From Priapulus caudatus (Eukaryota; Priapulida; Priapulimorpha; Priapulimorphida; Priapulidae), in NCBI RefSeq assembly GCF_000485595.1, contig NW_014577076.1:549921-602759 (forward strand): 52,839 bases of DNA. The letters are read 5' to 3'. The notes under the pieces are model-generated. The model was not told where the DNA came from and made no database searches. It worked only from the letters and a program-made list of their open reading frames with translations. Positions 10,023 through 20,395 of the stretch are shown in pieces. Every line of letters starts with the position of its first letter. Within the stretch, counting starts at the first letter, position 1. The position numbers and the translations under genes are program-made.

Positions 10023-11222
10023 ATGGATCCTGTAGTAATCCCAGTCAGCAAAGGTCAGCTTAACGGTGTGATCAATGGTCAGCTTAATTGCATAATTACT
10101 GATCAAATGAATGGTGCGATCAATGATCAGCTTAATGGCGTAATTACTGATCAACTGAATTGTGTGATCAACGGTCAGGTGAATGGCATGAGCATTGATC
10201 AGGCAAACAATGTTGGCAACAGTAACGGTGATACTGAGTCGGAGGTCAGCGATCATCCCGGCTCACTCAGTAATGGCGTCGCCCCACCGTGCCACGTTCT
10301 CGTCACAGGTGGCGCCGGCTACCTGGGCTCGATGCTCGTGCCGATGCTGCTGCAAGCCGGCTACCACGTCACCGTCTACGACATCTTCGCGTTTGGCGTA
10401 GCGCCGCTGCTGAGCGTCGCCAGCGACCCGCGGCTGCGGCTCGTGCGCGGCGACGTGTGCGACGAGCCGCACCTGGCGGCGACGATGCGCGCGTGCGACG
10501 TCATCATTCACCTGGCGGCGGTCGTCGGCTACCCGGCGTGCATGGCGGCGCCGGAGCGCGCGGCGCGCATCAACGAGGAGGGCACGCGCGCCGTTACGCG
10601 TCACCTGCAGCCGCACCACAAGCTCATCTACGCGTCGACGGGCTCGTGCTACGGCGCCGTCGATGGCGTCTGCACGGAGGAGACGGCGATCAGCCCGCTG
10701 ACGCTGTACGGCCGCACGAAGGCGACGGGGGAGCGGCTCGTGCTGGAGGCTGGCGGCGTCGCGCTGCGCCTCGCCACCGTCTTCGGGCTGTCGCCGCGGC
10801 TGCGCCTCGACCTGCTCGTCAACGACCTGACGTGCCGCGCGCTCACCATCAAGCACTTTGCGCTGTACGAGGGCGGCTTCCGGCGCACGTTCCTGCACAT
10901 CCGCGACGCGGCGCGCGCGTTCATGCTCGCCGTCAGCGACTACGGCAAGATGGCCGGCCGGCCGTTCAACGTCGGCGACGAGCGGCTGAACATGTGCAAG
11001 GCGGACGTCGCGGCGATCATCCAGCGGCTCGTTGCCGGATGCGTGATCACGGCGTCGAGCGACGGCGAGGACAAGGACAAGCGCGACTACGAGGTGTCGT
11101 ACGCGCGCATCCGCAGCCTCGGCTTCCGCTCAACGCTCACGATCCAGGACGGTGTCAGCGAGCTGCTGAAGGTGCTGCCGTGCGCATCGAGTGGCGACCT
11201 CGCCAACTCGAAGAACGTGTGA
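10023..11222 (+). CDS. NAD-dependent epimerase/dehydratase (extended SDR family), single coding exon
   Basis: 399 codons, ATG to TGA. Residues 95-102, TGGAGYLG, form the Rossmann NAD-binding loop. HLAA at 163-166, the STGSCYG strand at 205-211 and the catalytic YxxxK as YGRTK (Tyr229, Lys233) follow in the right order for extended short-chain dehydrogenases acting on nucleotide sugars. [15 protein letters not shown] (286-300) and [17 protein letters not shown] (352-368) are typical of the WcaG/GalE-like C-terminal half. The substrate cannot be told. Residues 11 to about 58 are an octapeptide repeat with no known role. The dehydrogenase part is strongly GC-rich, unlike the AT-rich surroundings and its own N-terminus, and has no intron. 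That would fit bacterial ancestry, although a retrocopy is also possible. No neighbour suggests a pathway. Confidence 0.88.
   Translation: MDPVVIPVSKGQLNGVINGQLNCIITDQMNGAINDQLNGVITDQLNCVINGQVNGMSIDQANNVGNSNGDTESEVSDHPGSLSNGVAPPCHVLVTGGAGYLGSMLVPMLLQAGYHVTVYDIFAFGVAPLLSVASDPRLRLVRGDVCDEPHLAATMRACDVIIHLAAVVGYPACMAAPERAARINEEGTRAVTRHLQPHHKLIYASTGSCYGAVDGVCTEETAISPLTLYGRTKATGERLVLEAGGVALRLATVFGLSPRLRLDLLVNDLTCRALTIKHFALYEGGFRRTFLHIRDAARAFMLAVSDYGKMAGRPFNVGDERLNMCKADVAAIIQRLVAGCVITASSDGEDKDKRDYEVSYARIRSLGFRSTLTIQDGVSELLKVLPCASSGDLANSKNV
10053..10196 (+). repeat. 24-bp in-frame tandem repeat encoding [GD]QxNxxI[NT] octapeptides
   Basis: Six units of 24 bp, each with GATCA/GGTCA, encode residues 11-58 of the epimerase: [48 protein letters not shown]. 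The repeat is AT-rich next to the GC-rich catalytic domain. Confidence 0.85.
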
Positions 11223-11842
11223 CGGTGGCGCCCTCCCCTGTTAGGCATCGTAACCAAAGGTTCATGCCAATCTGCCTGTTGCGATGGTATTTTGGGGGGA
11301 AGGAGGACTGTGATGCAAATTGCATTTTCTTGCCATGGTGTAAAGGTCAAGCATTTTATTTCCTTTCGTCACATTCTATCGTAGGATTATGTTGTGGCCT
11401 TTGAATCCTAGTCTGTGCATGCACCCGCTTGCCTAACACTTCTTACATATGCTGGCTGCACGTGTATAAGTGGAAATAGAGGCATATATTTAAAGAGCTT
11501 TTTCTTACAAAACACATGTTCATGTATGCACAAGTGTGCATAAACACTTACCATACACAGTCCTTGCGAAAAGCGTCGGACCGGCGGACAAAACCGGTGA
11601 TTTTTGCACGGGTCGGACAAGAAATTTGGCTTTACCAGACCGTGTGTCTGGTAACATTATATCAACTAATTATGCAGAGGCTACGGGTACGCCAGTACCA
11701 CACACTATGCCTAACTCTAATATCCCTGCCTATGGCTATCTTATATACGCGTGTACCAAATTAATCTATGGTGTGGGAAAGCGATAGGAAGAGATTAGCT
11801 GTTATATGATAAAAGATAAGAAAATGATGACATGCGACGTGT
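11223..11842. other. Epimerase 3' flank, no gene recognised
   Basis: Presumably starts with the 3' UTR; I see no clear AATAAA. From about 11560 the sequence (CAGTCCTTGCGAAAAG, TTTACCAGACCG) is related in inverted orientation to 12165-12245, which brackets the hAT relic. Confidence 0.35.
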
Positions 11843-12181
11843 GTGTGTGAACTATCATGGGAAGTTTATATTACTATCACTGATTATACCTGGATCACAC
11901 AACTGGACAAGGCCAAAGGCCTAGAAATAGGTGAAACCTACATTAATGACAAAGCTGGCAAGCAATGCATTGCTGATTGTACGCGTCACGAAATGGATGA
12001 AAAAATAAACGATGCTAGATTTTTCAGCTTTATCATGGACGCGTCAACAGACATAGCTGGTGATGAGCAGGAAAGCATATATATGTTAGATATGTCCACA
12101 AAGGAAAAGCAACAGAGATGTGAATGTGTTTTAATGTTTCAATATTTTTTTGGTCCAGTAACATATCATTCGGTCTGGTAA
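11843..12181 (+). pseudogene. Fragment of a hAT-type transposase (ZNF862/DUF4371-like)
   Basis: The frame contains INDARFFSFIMDASTDIAGD followed by EQESIYMLDMSTK. This matches the well-known segment of domesticated and mobile hAT-like transposases in which a catalytic Asp sits in FFS.(M/L)(V/M)D.STD, followed by Q/E-E. About 65 residues (roughly 11900-12105) resemble the family, against several hundred in intact proteins. Neither the zinc-finger region upstream nor the C-terminal hAT dimerisation domain is present. Flanks at 11560-11680 and 12160-12245 carry partly inverted similarity, perhaps ends of the old element. Not functional as seen. Confidence 0.6.
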
Positions 12182-12488
12182 AAATCTATTTTTTACTGGA
12201 CCGAATGTCCAGTAAAGGATTTTGTCTTTTGGCGAGGACTGCATACATGCACACGTGTACACGCACAAATACATATATACCATGAACACATCTATTCTCG
12301 TATTTATGTTTATATGCGTTAATACATTCATACTAACATATATAGTTTAGATATGTTCATGCGCATATATAATATTGATGTACAATGAAATTATAGATAG
12401 TATTTTTAATATAATTTTACTGCTTGTAGTTTGACCATGTGTCACTAGCCATATGTAATATCACGAACCTATATATGGATGATATAAC
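12182..12488. other. AT-rich spacer, nothing recognised
   Basis: The first 60 bases are the relic's right flank (see 11843). The remainder is AT-rich with ATAT runs and no coding signal. Confidence 0.35.
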
Positions 12489-12495
12489 ATCATAT

Positions 12496-13174
12496 CAGGA
12501 GTAAGATAATATAGGAGGAGTATGACAGTCCAAAATACGTGAAATTCAACATTTGCTTGCCTAATTTTACCGATGATATATTACGTGCAACTCGATAAAA
12601 ATTACATCTAAATTAGCGTTGGACATCCACCTCTCACTCAAACTTTACTTAGTTTCCATACCTCTTCTTTTTATGGAGATATAGCTTTGAACGTCACACA
12701 TGGTTCATAGCTTTTGACTAGGCTTGTGGCTTAGCTTTCCTCGCCTTCCGAACTGTTGTTATGAAGTGTGAGGAATGGTCTCTTGTCTGTTCACAAGAAT
12801 GCCCCCTGTTGGCGGTTACGGTTACACGTACTTTCAAACCCCTTATCGCCACAGCCAACAGGGGGCATTCTTGTTAACAGACAAGAGACCATTCCTCACA
12901 CTTCATAACAACAGTTCGGAAGGCGAGGAATGCTAAGCCACAAGCCTAGTCAAAAGCTATGAACCATGTGTGACGTTCAAAGCTATATCTCCATAAAAAG
13001 AAGAGGTATGGAAACTGAGTAAAGTTTGAGTGAGAGGTGGATGTCCAACGCTAATTTAGATGTAATTTTTATCGAGTTGCACGTAATATATCATCGGTAA
13101 AATTAGGCAAGCAAATGTTGAATTTCACGTATTTTGGACTGTCATACTCCTCCTATATTATTATCTTACTCCTG
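12496..13174. mobile_element. 679-bp near-perfect foldback element (CARGAG family) with 7-bp TSD
   Basis: Arms at 12496-12813 and 12854-13174 are inverted copies of ~320 bp that differ by a handful of substitutions and a 3-base indel, around a 40-base loop. Ends are CAGGAGT and ACTCCTG. The direct repeat ATCATAT stands at 12489-12495 and 13175-13181. A transcript across it would fold into a ~320-bp double-stranded hairpin. It has no coding capacity. Confidence 0.85.
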
Positions 13175-13198
13175 ATCATATATATATACATATTATGG

Positions 13199-13532
13199 CA
13201 GGGTGCGAAATTAATGGGAGTCCGGAGTCAAATACTCCCTGATTTACTGGCGGACTCCCTGATTTGACATATGCAGGAGTCCGTGTGACTCTCTGAAAAT
13301 TCTTCCATACTAACTAGTTCGTTCCAGAGCACGGCCTCGCGGAATTACCATATTTTTCAGCTAATGTCCAAAGAAAATTTGGGCAGACATGCAACCGCAT
13401 GAATCTTAAAAATATGCACATGCGTTAATATCTTAAATTTTGAACCTCAGACTGCAGATTCCCTTTTTTGAGGGTGTGTGGACTCCGTCCCTCCGTTGGA
13501 CTCCCGTGTTCAAAAGTTAATTTCTACCCCTG
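13199..13532. mobile_element. 334-bp hAT-like MITE (CAGGG ends), copy 1
   Basis: The left end CAGGGTGCGAAATTAA and the inverse of the right end, CAGGGGTAGAAATTAA, match closely. The sequence TTATGG flanks both sides (13193-13198, 13533-13538). Sub-terminal GGGAGTCC is also inverted. A second, diverged copy lies at 33440-33787. CAGGGG-type ends are typical of hAT elements, though the visible direct repeat is 6 rather than 8 bases. Confidence 0.7.
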
Positions 13533-13552
13533 TTATGGTTTATATATAGTAT

Positions 13553-13569
13553 GTGTGTGTATGTGTGTG

Positions 13570-13637
<68 letters not shown>

Positions 13638-13641
13638 TGTG
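13553..13641 (+). repeat. (TG)n/(TGCG)n microsatellite
   Basis: TG repeats pass into GTGC/GCGT tetranucleotide repeats. Open frames across it are artefacts of the periodicity. Confidence 0.9.
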
Positions 13642-13831
13642 TGCTTGTGCGGTGCGGTGCTGAGCGTGTGTGTCTGAATATATTTTGTATTCACACTATG
13701 TTTATGATAATACTTGGAACCGCATTGCAGGGCCATCAGTATGGAAGCAATAAGGCAGTTGCTTTGGTCGGCTAGTCAGCAAGTAGATTTTAGCCTTGTT
13801 TGTAATGTTGTTCATTTTGAGTTTGTTTTCA

Positions 13832-14215
13832 GTCTTGGCAAGTCAACAAATTCACACTTGGCAAGAATTATCACATTCGATAAATGTCATCACCAGTGTG
13901 TGATACTCGTGGTACTAGTGATACATCTATCTTATCACCCATAGGGTGTATATAAATATATTTATCTTTCTGCTAAAATTATTAGTATGTTATGCCCAGT
14001 GTCCACAAGCATGCTGTAGTTGTAACGTCCTTCACTTTCACTCACTTTCCAGTCTTGGCAAGAAGAATGATACTTACTGCATTCGGTACACTTCATCATC
14101 AGTGTATGATACTCGTGACACCAGTGATAGTTCCCCACCATACACATCTTTCTTATTACCCTGGTAGTGTATATAAATATATTTATCTTTTTGTTGTTGA
14201 AATTAATTGCAATGG
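13832..14215 (+). repeat. Diverged tandem duplication, unit ~200 bp
   Basis: Segments at about 13832-13980 and 14050-14215 share AGTCTTGGCAAG, GTATGATACTCGTG-like words and GTGTATATAAATATATTTAT. The overlapping 135-codon frame has no domain signal. Confidence 0.6.
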
Positions 14216-14823
14216 GTGGGGCGTGCAACGGAGCATAATATGTCATCACGCACTCTCATTTGTGACTAATGATTCTAGCGGCGTCAATTGTGAGAGATTA
14301 CTGGTGGCATATTATGTGATGGCATCTTTATGGGTGTCTCATATTTTGCCGAATGGCATGACTGCGCATACCCGTGTTTATTGGCCTGTTGTAATGTAAA
14401 TTACAATGGCGCTTGAGTCGCAGGTAGTGACACAAACAGCGATTACACAATCAATGTAACCTGCAATTGCTTGTTACTCATTATCACACTAGTTCGTGAT
14501 CGGCCGTGATCACAATTGATAGAATGTCATCCATGTGTGACGGGCTTAAATTAATGTCCAATTTCTGTGAATATATTTTTAAGTTCAAAGATTATTCATG
14601 CAGTGTATTTTTAGCTTATCTGACATAGTCAGATGCAGCTTGTAGAATCGCATGAACGTGCGTCCGTGCGTCCGTCAACAGTTCTAATCTAAACGGCTCG
14701 ACGTACGGATTCGAAAGTCGGGACGTAGGGGGGTAATCCGAAAACGAGTTGGGATGTCGAAGCTGGGGGTCAAAGGTCAAAGGTCAAGAGGTGTAAAAGA
14801 AGGGGCAACATTCCCTCCTTAAC
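14216..14823. other. Intergenic, no gene recognised
   Basis: From about 14640 the sequence (CGTCCGTGCGTCCGTC, then ATCTAAACGGCTCGAC) belongs to a dispersed repeat whose related piece continues beyond the next MITE at 15352-15470. This suggests the MITE inserted into it or into a tandem pair. Confidence 0.4.
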
Positions 14824-15320
14824 TTAAAGCCGCACTATGAGCATCTACACGCTAATTTCTCCAGTACTATACTAGCAAATACTTCGTGTCATGCAGAATC
14901 ATACTACCTTATGACAAAATAAAGTCTAGTTCCTCCCATTCACTGCGCGTTGTCTTATAAAAGGCATTTGAAAATATCTCCAATGTTGTTCAAATTCTCC
15001 GATGTTGTTGACAGTTTCGCGTTGCTCTCCCAAGCAACCGTGCAGCGGTGCTGCGGTACAGCGGTACGGGTGTAGCAAAGAAAAAAAACGTGATGTCACC
15101 TAACCGCTTCGAGGCTAAATTGTTTGGCAAACAAGTCGGCGTTGGCGCCAGATTACCAGATTTCGCACCTCTTTCTTGTGGGTTTTAAGCAAACGCGCAG
15201 TGAAATGGGAGGAACTAGAGTTTATTTTGCCATAAGGTAGTGTGATTATGCATGACACGAAGTATTTGCTAGTCTAGTACTGGAGAAATTAGCGTTTGGA
15301 TGCGCATAGTGCGGCTTTAA
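14824..15320. mobile_element. TTAA-flanked foldback MITE with ~123-bp arms
   Basis: TTAA at 14824-14827 and 15317-15320. Arms 14828-14950 and 15193-15316 are inverted copies, outermost AGCCGCACTATG, with about 90% identity by eye around a 242-bp centre. Non-coding. Confidence 0.8.
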
Positions 15321-15708
15321 GGTATAGGGAGGAAATGCAGAATTGCGGCACAAATCTAAACGGCTCGACCTAGGCTCGTGATAGTCGGTGTATAGCATCA
15401 TGGTAGGAAAAGCAATCACTGTGCCGAAATTGGAGGTCACAGGTCAAAGGGCAGGGGGGAAAGGTCAGATATCAGACATTTTCTGAGGACATGGGCTAAC
15501 GAACAGAGTGAAAAACTTTTTTGTTTCAGCGCTGACCTACCATTTTTATCACTTTATTGAAAGGACCATTAAATGTGCTTTCCACTGACGTGCGAAGAGT
15601 AAGTGTCTGATAACCTTTTGACCCTCAAGAGGAGGGTTAAACATGGATTCCTGAACTGCCTCAATGATGTTACAGTCATGGCACATCCATAATCTGCAAA
15701 CCCAATAT

Positions 15709-15782
15709 GCCTCGATAGCCTAACGGATACAGCACAGTATTACGGCTCAAAGGTCATTGGGTCGAATCCCATGCGATTTTTT
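15709..15782 (+). repeat. tRNA-like SINE head
   Basis: Box A-like TAGCCTAACGGATA and box B-like GGGTCGAATCCC are spaced as in a tRNA. A T-stem (TGGG/CCCA) is preserved and a TTTTTT run follows. The acceptor stem does not pair, so it is a tRNA-derived repeat rather than a working tRNA gene. Confidence 0.55.
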
Positions 15783-15926
15783 ATTATTTACCTGTTTTCT
15801 GTATTTTTCTATCTTTATCCATGCTTTCTTTCAAGGATATTCAATAAGGAAAATATTTACATGATTTATTTACAACAAATTCATAACAACATATAATTTT
15901 TACAACAATTAATTTTTTTTTTTAAT

Positions 15927-15942
15927 AGGGTTAGGGTTAGGG
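15927..15942 (+). repeat. Short interstitial telomere-like tract
   Basis: AGGGTTAGGGTTAGGG, about two and a half TTAGGG units. Too short to imply a chromosome end. Confidence 0.6.
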
Positions 15943-15944
15943 TC

Positions 15945-16602
15945 ACAATGCACCATAAAACAGGAGTTTCAGGCACGCGATTCATATCAACCAATGGGAT
16001 TTGGGAGGTATGCAGAATGCAGAAGGTTGCTGAAATGATGTGTACGCAACTACATATCTGCGCCTTACAAAGGTCTCACTACGCACGACTTAAATGTTAC
16101 GTTTATCATTCTAGCAACAGACCTCAGATGAGCCCAGACGCTCTGCGGCTCTAGTTAACATAAGAGTGATAGGCCGAGGATTGAGCAATTAGATAATTAT
16201 GAGAAGTACATTGTTTGTCTAATTTCTTTGTAACTGGTAATTATTCACGCTGAGATAACTTGTTCTATGCTGATTGGTGACATTTTCCATAGTTTGTGGG
16301 CCATTGAAATGTATAATTAATTGTACTTGTTCGTGTTAGCTGATCAGTGTGCTATACAGCTATGCAGAAATGTGTTTCATTTTCTTGTTCAACATTAGTA
16401 TTTGCGGTTTTAAACGCGTTGAAAAGCAGATTGCTAAGGAAACTCATTGAGCTGGGGAAGAGTATATATATTTATGTTATTTTATGTCATATGCCTGAGC
16501 ACATTATATATATCTTAATATGTAAGTCGTTTAATCATCTATAGGCTAAAGGACCCGCTTGGGTTTTAGCTACGCCTATTTTTGTAGCTCGGAAAATGCT
16601 AA
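15945..16602. other. Intergenic, nothing recognised
   Basis: Mixed AT-rich DNA. Short frames lack domain or splice support. Confidence 0.35.
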
Positions 16603-16607
16603 ATGTA

Positions 16608-16830
16608 TTGTGATTACAAAGTATATAAGAAGGTGAGGCTAGTTGCTAATCAGGGTAACTCGATACTTGTTAACATAATTTTAACTCGTGCGCTACTTAA
16701 TTGTCGTACCCTTGAGGGCAAGAGATGCTTCTTCATTATCGATATAAAGTCGGTGCAATTACTTACATTGAAGTACAAATTGATCATTTACTTTCTTACG
16801 TACCACAGTGGAGTCAGGATGAGGAGCTGT
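16608..16830 (+). repeat. Dispersed repeat, copy 1 (copy 2 at 21545-21775)
   Basis: Shares TTGTCGTACCC, AGAGATGC.TCTTCATTATCGAT and CAATTACTTACATTGAAG with 21545-21775, about 80% alike with small indels. Confidence 0.7.
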
Positions 16831-17274
16831 AATCATGGTGAGAGATCGTGATTACGATGCAGCCACGCTTTATTAATGTTGCGAAATGCTAGTGTCTAAC
16901 GCAGTAAGTTGTTGTTGAGTGTTATTTACTGTACTCCCGGTGGTTTCTGTTCCAATTAAGGGTGGCCCAACCACTTTGCACGTTTCCTTGTACTCAGCAA
17001 CAGTTTCAATCGGGTTAGATTACGTGGACGGTTCCAGAAAATTCTATGCAATTTCCCTATGTGCGCTTTTATGAATGTATATCCGCGAACTGAATTTCAT
17101 TCTCATCGACTTCCCACGAACGTAGTCACTCTATAGAAACGTGAAAACGCATTGATCTTAAAGGAAATTTCCCCACTAGCACTTTGAATTTGCATGCAGT
17201 TATAGTTGGGTATGGTGCGCTATTAAATGGCAATGGGCAATATAAGCGACGTTAAGCAGTAAACGTACAGTATT
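16831..17274. other. Intergenic, nothing recognised
   Basis: No coding, RNA or repeat structure I can support. Confidence 0.3.
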
Positions 17275-17420
17275 AAGGAATCAAACTTCTACTACAATCA
17301 TGTAAGGTATATTCAGGAGTAGGATTATAACATGTTGTCAGCTTACTACAGGTGTGCGCCTATTGTAATTCAGAACGCGCAAACATTTAGGCGGCCGTAA
17401 ACGCCAATTTAGAAGTGCAA
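17275..17420 (+). repeat. Dispersed repeat, copy 1 (copy 2 at 20203-20360)
   Basis: Shared words with the second copy are TTCAGGAGTAGGATTATAAC, GTCAGCTTACTACAGGTGTG and GCAAACATTTAGGCGGCCGTA. The two copies have the same order and orientation as the repeat pair at 16608 and 21545, but in changed positions. Confidence 0.75.
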
Positions 17421-17866
17421 GGTCGGAGACCTGACCCGTAAGATTAATTATTTAATTGAGATCTTCGTAGTAGTGATATTACTAGAGACAGGTATAGTAC
17501 TTTGTTTAAGATGATGGCGATGTTAGTAATGAAAGCAGATACTGCTGTTGTAACGTGTGGAAGATATGCATAACAGGGAGTTCTATATCAGGTCGACTGT
17601 CTTTCAAATGAGCGTAATTCCGTGAGCTATGGTGTTTAAGTGGATGCAGTTATGTGTCTCTTTTTGGACGGGTTTTTAGAAAACCAAAGGCGAGTGACTG
17701 TCAACTTAGAGCTTACTAACAAATCTTAAACAATAAAATAACACTTTAATATCTGTCTACCGCAGTTTGCAAGCGTTTCATGCATGTAGACGCCGTGGTC
17801 TCTCTTATATGTAACAAATGCAGAGACAATGCAGATGCAAAGAAGGTGGTCGTTCGCTTGTTGGAT
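17421..17866. other. Intergenic, nothing recognised
   Basis: No gene or repeat boundary seen before the 8-bp target duplication at 17867. Confidence 0.3.
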
Positions 17867-18430
17867 AGAATGTTCCCGGTAGGGGGGGAGGGGGCACTCA
17901 CCCCGCATTATGGTAGGTATGTGCCACTGCGAAGTCAAAAATGGAGGGCTCTGGAACTAACTCAGACCTGAAAATGGGGGTCTCTGAAACTAATGTTTGT
18001 TGAATGTGGGATGCTCTGGAACTCGCAATGTTCGAAAATGGGGGTCTCCGGAACTGTGGTGGAACTGTGATTTGCTTTAAAATCTATGCTGTAGCACTTG
18101 AACCAATAATTGTTGTATTATATACAGTTGTATTATGTATAGGAGAGAACAACATGACCCAGACAGAGATGAACGCACGCACGCACGCGCGCGCACGCGC
18201 ACACACACACACACACTGATGAACTGGAACGGAAATGTTAAAAACTAGGGTCTCCGGAACGGCAAAAATGTAAGATCTGCATGGTAACTAAACCTATGAT
18301 TCTCTGGAACAAGATGTTCTTAAAAATGCGATGCACTGGAACGGAAGTTTAGGGTTGAAAATGGGGGTTTCTTTCGCGGCACATACCTACCATGCAGTAT
18401 ATATGGAGTGCCCCCCCCCGGGAGAATGTT
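17867..18430. mobile_element. 548-bp MITE with 8-bp TSD and G-rich ends
   Basis: AGAATGTT at 17867-17874 and 18423-18430 flank an element with ends CCCGGTAGGGGGGG and the inverse of CCCGGGGGGGGGCACTC. Both sides also carry the sub-terminal inverted ATGGTAGGTATGTGCC. The inside holds several copies of AAAATGGGGGTCTC(C/T)GGAAC and a CA/CG microsatellite (18177-18216). An 8-bp duplication fits hAT-type insertion. Confidence 0.75.
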
Positions 18431-18609
18431 GGTTTTAATTAAGAAACCAATGAAACCACCGGTTGATGCTGGCTGGATTATGAATCTAGCAAAATTATAG
18501 GAAAATTGTTATAGGAACTGTTGTTTCCGAGGAAATGGTGTAGATCGGTGAAGTCGTTATTTATTTGTAAGCCAAGGTCTATGTATAGGATTTGCGTCTG
18601 GTAGTCGAA

Positions 18610-19018
18610 GGCGGCGGGCACATTGTGTTAAACGTGAGTAATTTCACTCAGGATTTACATCAGAAAAATGATGCATGCGTCAAAATACTCACGTGTGCGC
18701 CCGATTTTCGTTGAGTTTTCTGACGCATGCATCAAGAAACTCGATATCAAACATGTTTGATAATTTTTTACTCATGCGTCAAAATACTCACGGTGTGCGC
18801 GCTAGCTGCGTAAATTTACTCAACACTGGTACTCACATGGTAAATCATTGTGCGCCCAGTATGCGCACAGTCACGTGATCTACCTTACCACTTGAATTAT
18901 ACCTTGCATAGAGTAATTTTACTCACGTGTGCGGCGGACGCTGAAAATATTTCGCGTGAGTATTTTGACGCATGCATCATTTTACTTGGGTAAAATTACT
19001 CACGTGTGCGCCGGGCTT
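18610..19018. mobile_element. Foldback repeat with ACGTGAGTAA/TTACTCACGT arms
   Basis: The left arm (about 18610-18695) and right arm (about 18950-19018) are inverted relatives containing ATGATGCATGCGTCAAAATA and CGTGAGTAATTT, ending in GGCGGGCACA and TGTGCGCCGGGC. The same words recur twice inside. No target duplication could be read. Confidence 0.6.
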
Positions 19019-20012
19019 GAGAAAACAGCGAGGGGGAAATATCCGTTTATTCTGTGGATACGTTCAAAGTGCATATCATATGTAATGTGTATGAAAATGT
19101 ATAACTATCATTCCTATTAAATCACGTGCACGCATGATTATCTGTAGTAGTTTGACTATTTTTTCTGATGTAGGCCAAACAACTTTCATGTGTGGTAGCA
19201 GTGACCGTGTAATGGACGTGAAAAAATAGTGGCGTTAGCGAAAGTAACGGTCGCCCTATAGTAGTGTTCATATGGAGTAGCCGAAGGTTTTTAATGATAA
19301 ATTTTAAGACGCGCGTATTTTCTTCCGAATAGCGAAGAGTAGGCCTAGCTATCGCGTATTTTTCTTATTTGTATGAGGTAGATGAGAAATAACATATATT
19401 CGTATTCATATGAAATTTGGCAACTAGGCAGCTCAGTTTTAAAGTGAATGGCCCATTTGAAATCGCTCCTAGCATATCTTTCCTATTAAACATGTTTCTA
19501 ATTGACTAATAGATTAATTTTCATATTAGTGGATGGTGTATCGCGTTGAACCTAATGAAACGCCAAAATGTATATTACCCCAGCAACCTAGCGTTCTAAG
19601 TTGATTAGTTTATTATTAATGGCGATGCTTATTAATTGAGCTATGCTTTACACATCTCGGAATGTGTCTCCCCAACATTCGTTCATCGTTCTTCGATCAT
19701 CCTATCCGTCCACCCCTCACCATTCTTCTTATACATTTGTCGGTTTTGTAATGTCGCAATGCAGACAATGTATACATACTTGCATATTTAATAGATTCAT
19801 GGCATAAGCATCCTGGAATAGAAGGAACAAGATAAATCGCACATGACTGTAAACATCGCATATGACTATTCCAATACGTTACTGCTTCTTCTGCATTTAT
19901 TAAATTGTTTGGTTGTCTTACTTTTTCAGTGAAAGCAAATCATAGTTATTCGCATCGTTCTACTGTAAAACCTGAAATTTCTTTATCATATAATATGAGA
20001 TATAAAGATCTA
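19019..20012. other. Intergenic, nothing recognised
   Basis: AT-rich sequence. The only notable feature is the open frame that begins at 19905 and runs into the direct repeat at 20013. Confidence 0.3.
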
Positions 20013-20135
20013 AAGCCTGGCGTCTATATACGAATATCACAGGATATAACTGGCAACGTATCGGCTCAGTATAGTAGGAGTAACCGGTTCTACATAGATC
20101 TCCAAACATCACGCACTATGACTAGAGAGAGGCTC
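20013..20135 (+). repeat. 123-bp direct repeat, copy 1 (copy 2 at 20396-20518), open in the same frame
   Basis: The two 123-bp copies have no indel and differ at about six bases. Both sit inside open frames and encode the same 41-residue stretch, including KPGVYIRISQDIT, then NRFYIDLQTSRTMTRERL. I do not recognise the peptide. Five of the six differences change an amino acid, which argues against strong protein constraint. Confidence 0.7.
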
Positions 20136-20202
20136 CATAAGAGTATTAATAGTATAATAAATATATTAATAGTATTAATAGTATAGAGTATTAATAATAT
20201 AT

Positions 20203-20360
20203 CAAATTTCTACCACAACCATGTAAGATATAACATTATTCAGGAGTAGGATTATAACTTGTTGTCAGCTTACTACAGGTGTGTGCCTATTGTAATTCAG
20301 AACGCGCAAACATTTAGGCGGCCGTAGGCCTACTCCCTAATTTGAAAGTGCAAGGTCGGA
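20203..20360 (+). repeat. Dispersed repeat, copy 2 of 17275-17420
   Basis: See 17275. This copy separates the two 123-bp direct repeats at 20013 and 20396. Confidence 0.75.
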
Positions 20361-20395
20361 AACATCTTTACAGACAAAAATTATACTATGACAAC

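Noticed and set aside
9916-10256. CRISPR-like array in the GATCA-rich repeat
   Set aside because: It is a 24-bp in-frame repeat without spacers, inside an animal gene.
10263-11404. Long frames overlapping the epimerase on both strands (211, 371 and 91 codons)
   Set aside because: They are Arg/Ala-rich shadows of a GC-rich coding sequence; only the +1 frame has the SDR motifs.
13992-14399. 135-codon frame as a gene
   Set aside because: It overlaps a diverged tandem repeat and shows no domain or splice context.
17319-20260. Further CARGAG-family members at the two TTCAGGAGTAGGATT sites (17314, 20237)
   Set aside because: Both belong to a dispersed repeat, have no matching CTCCTG end nearby and no 7-bp duplication.
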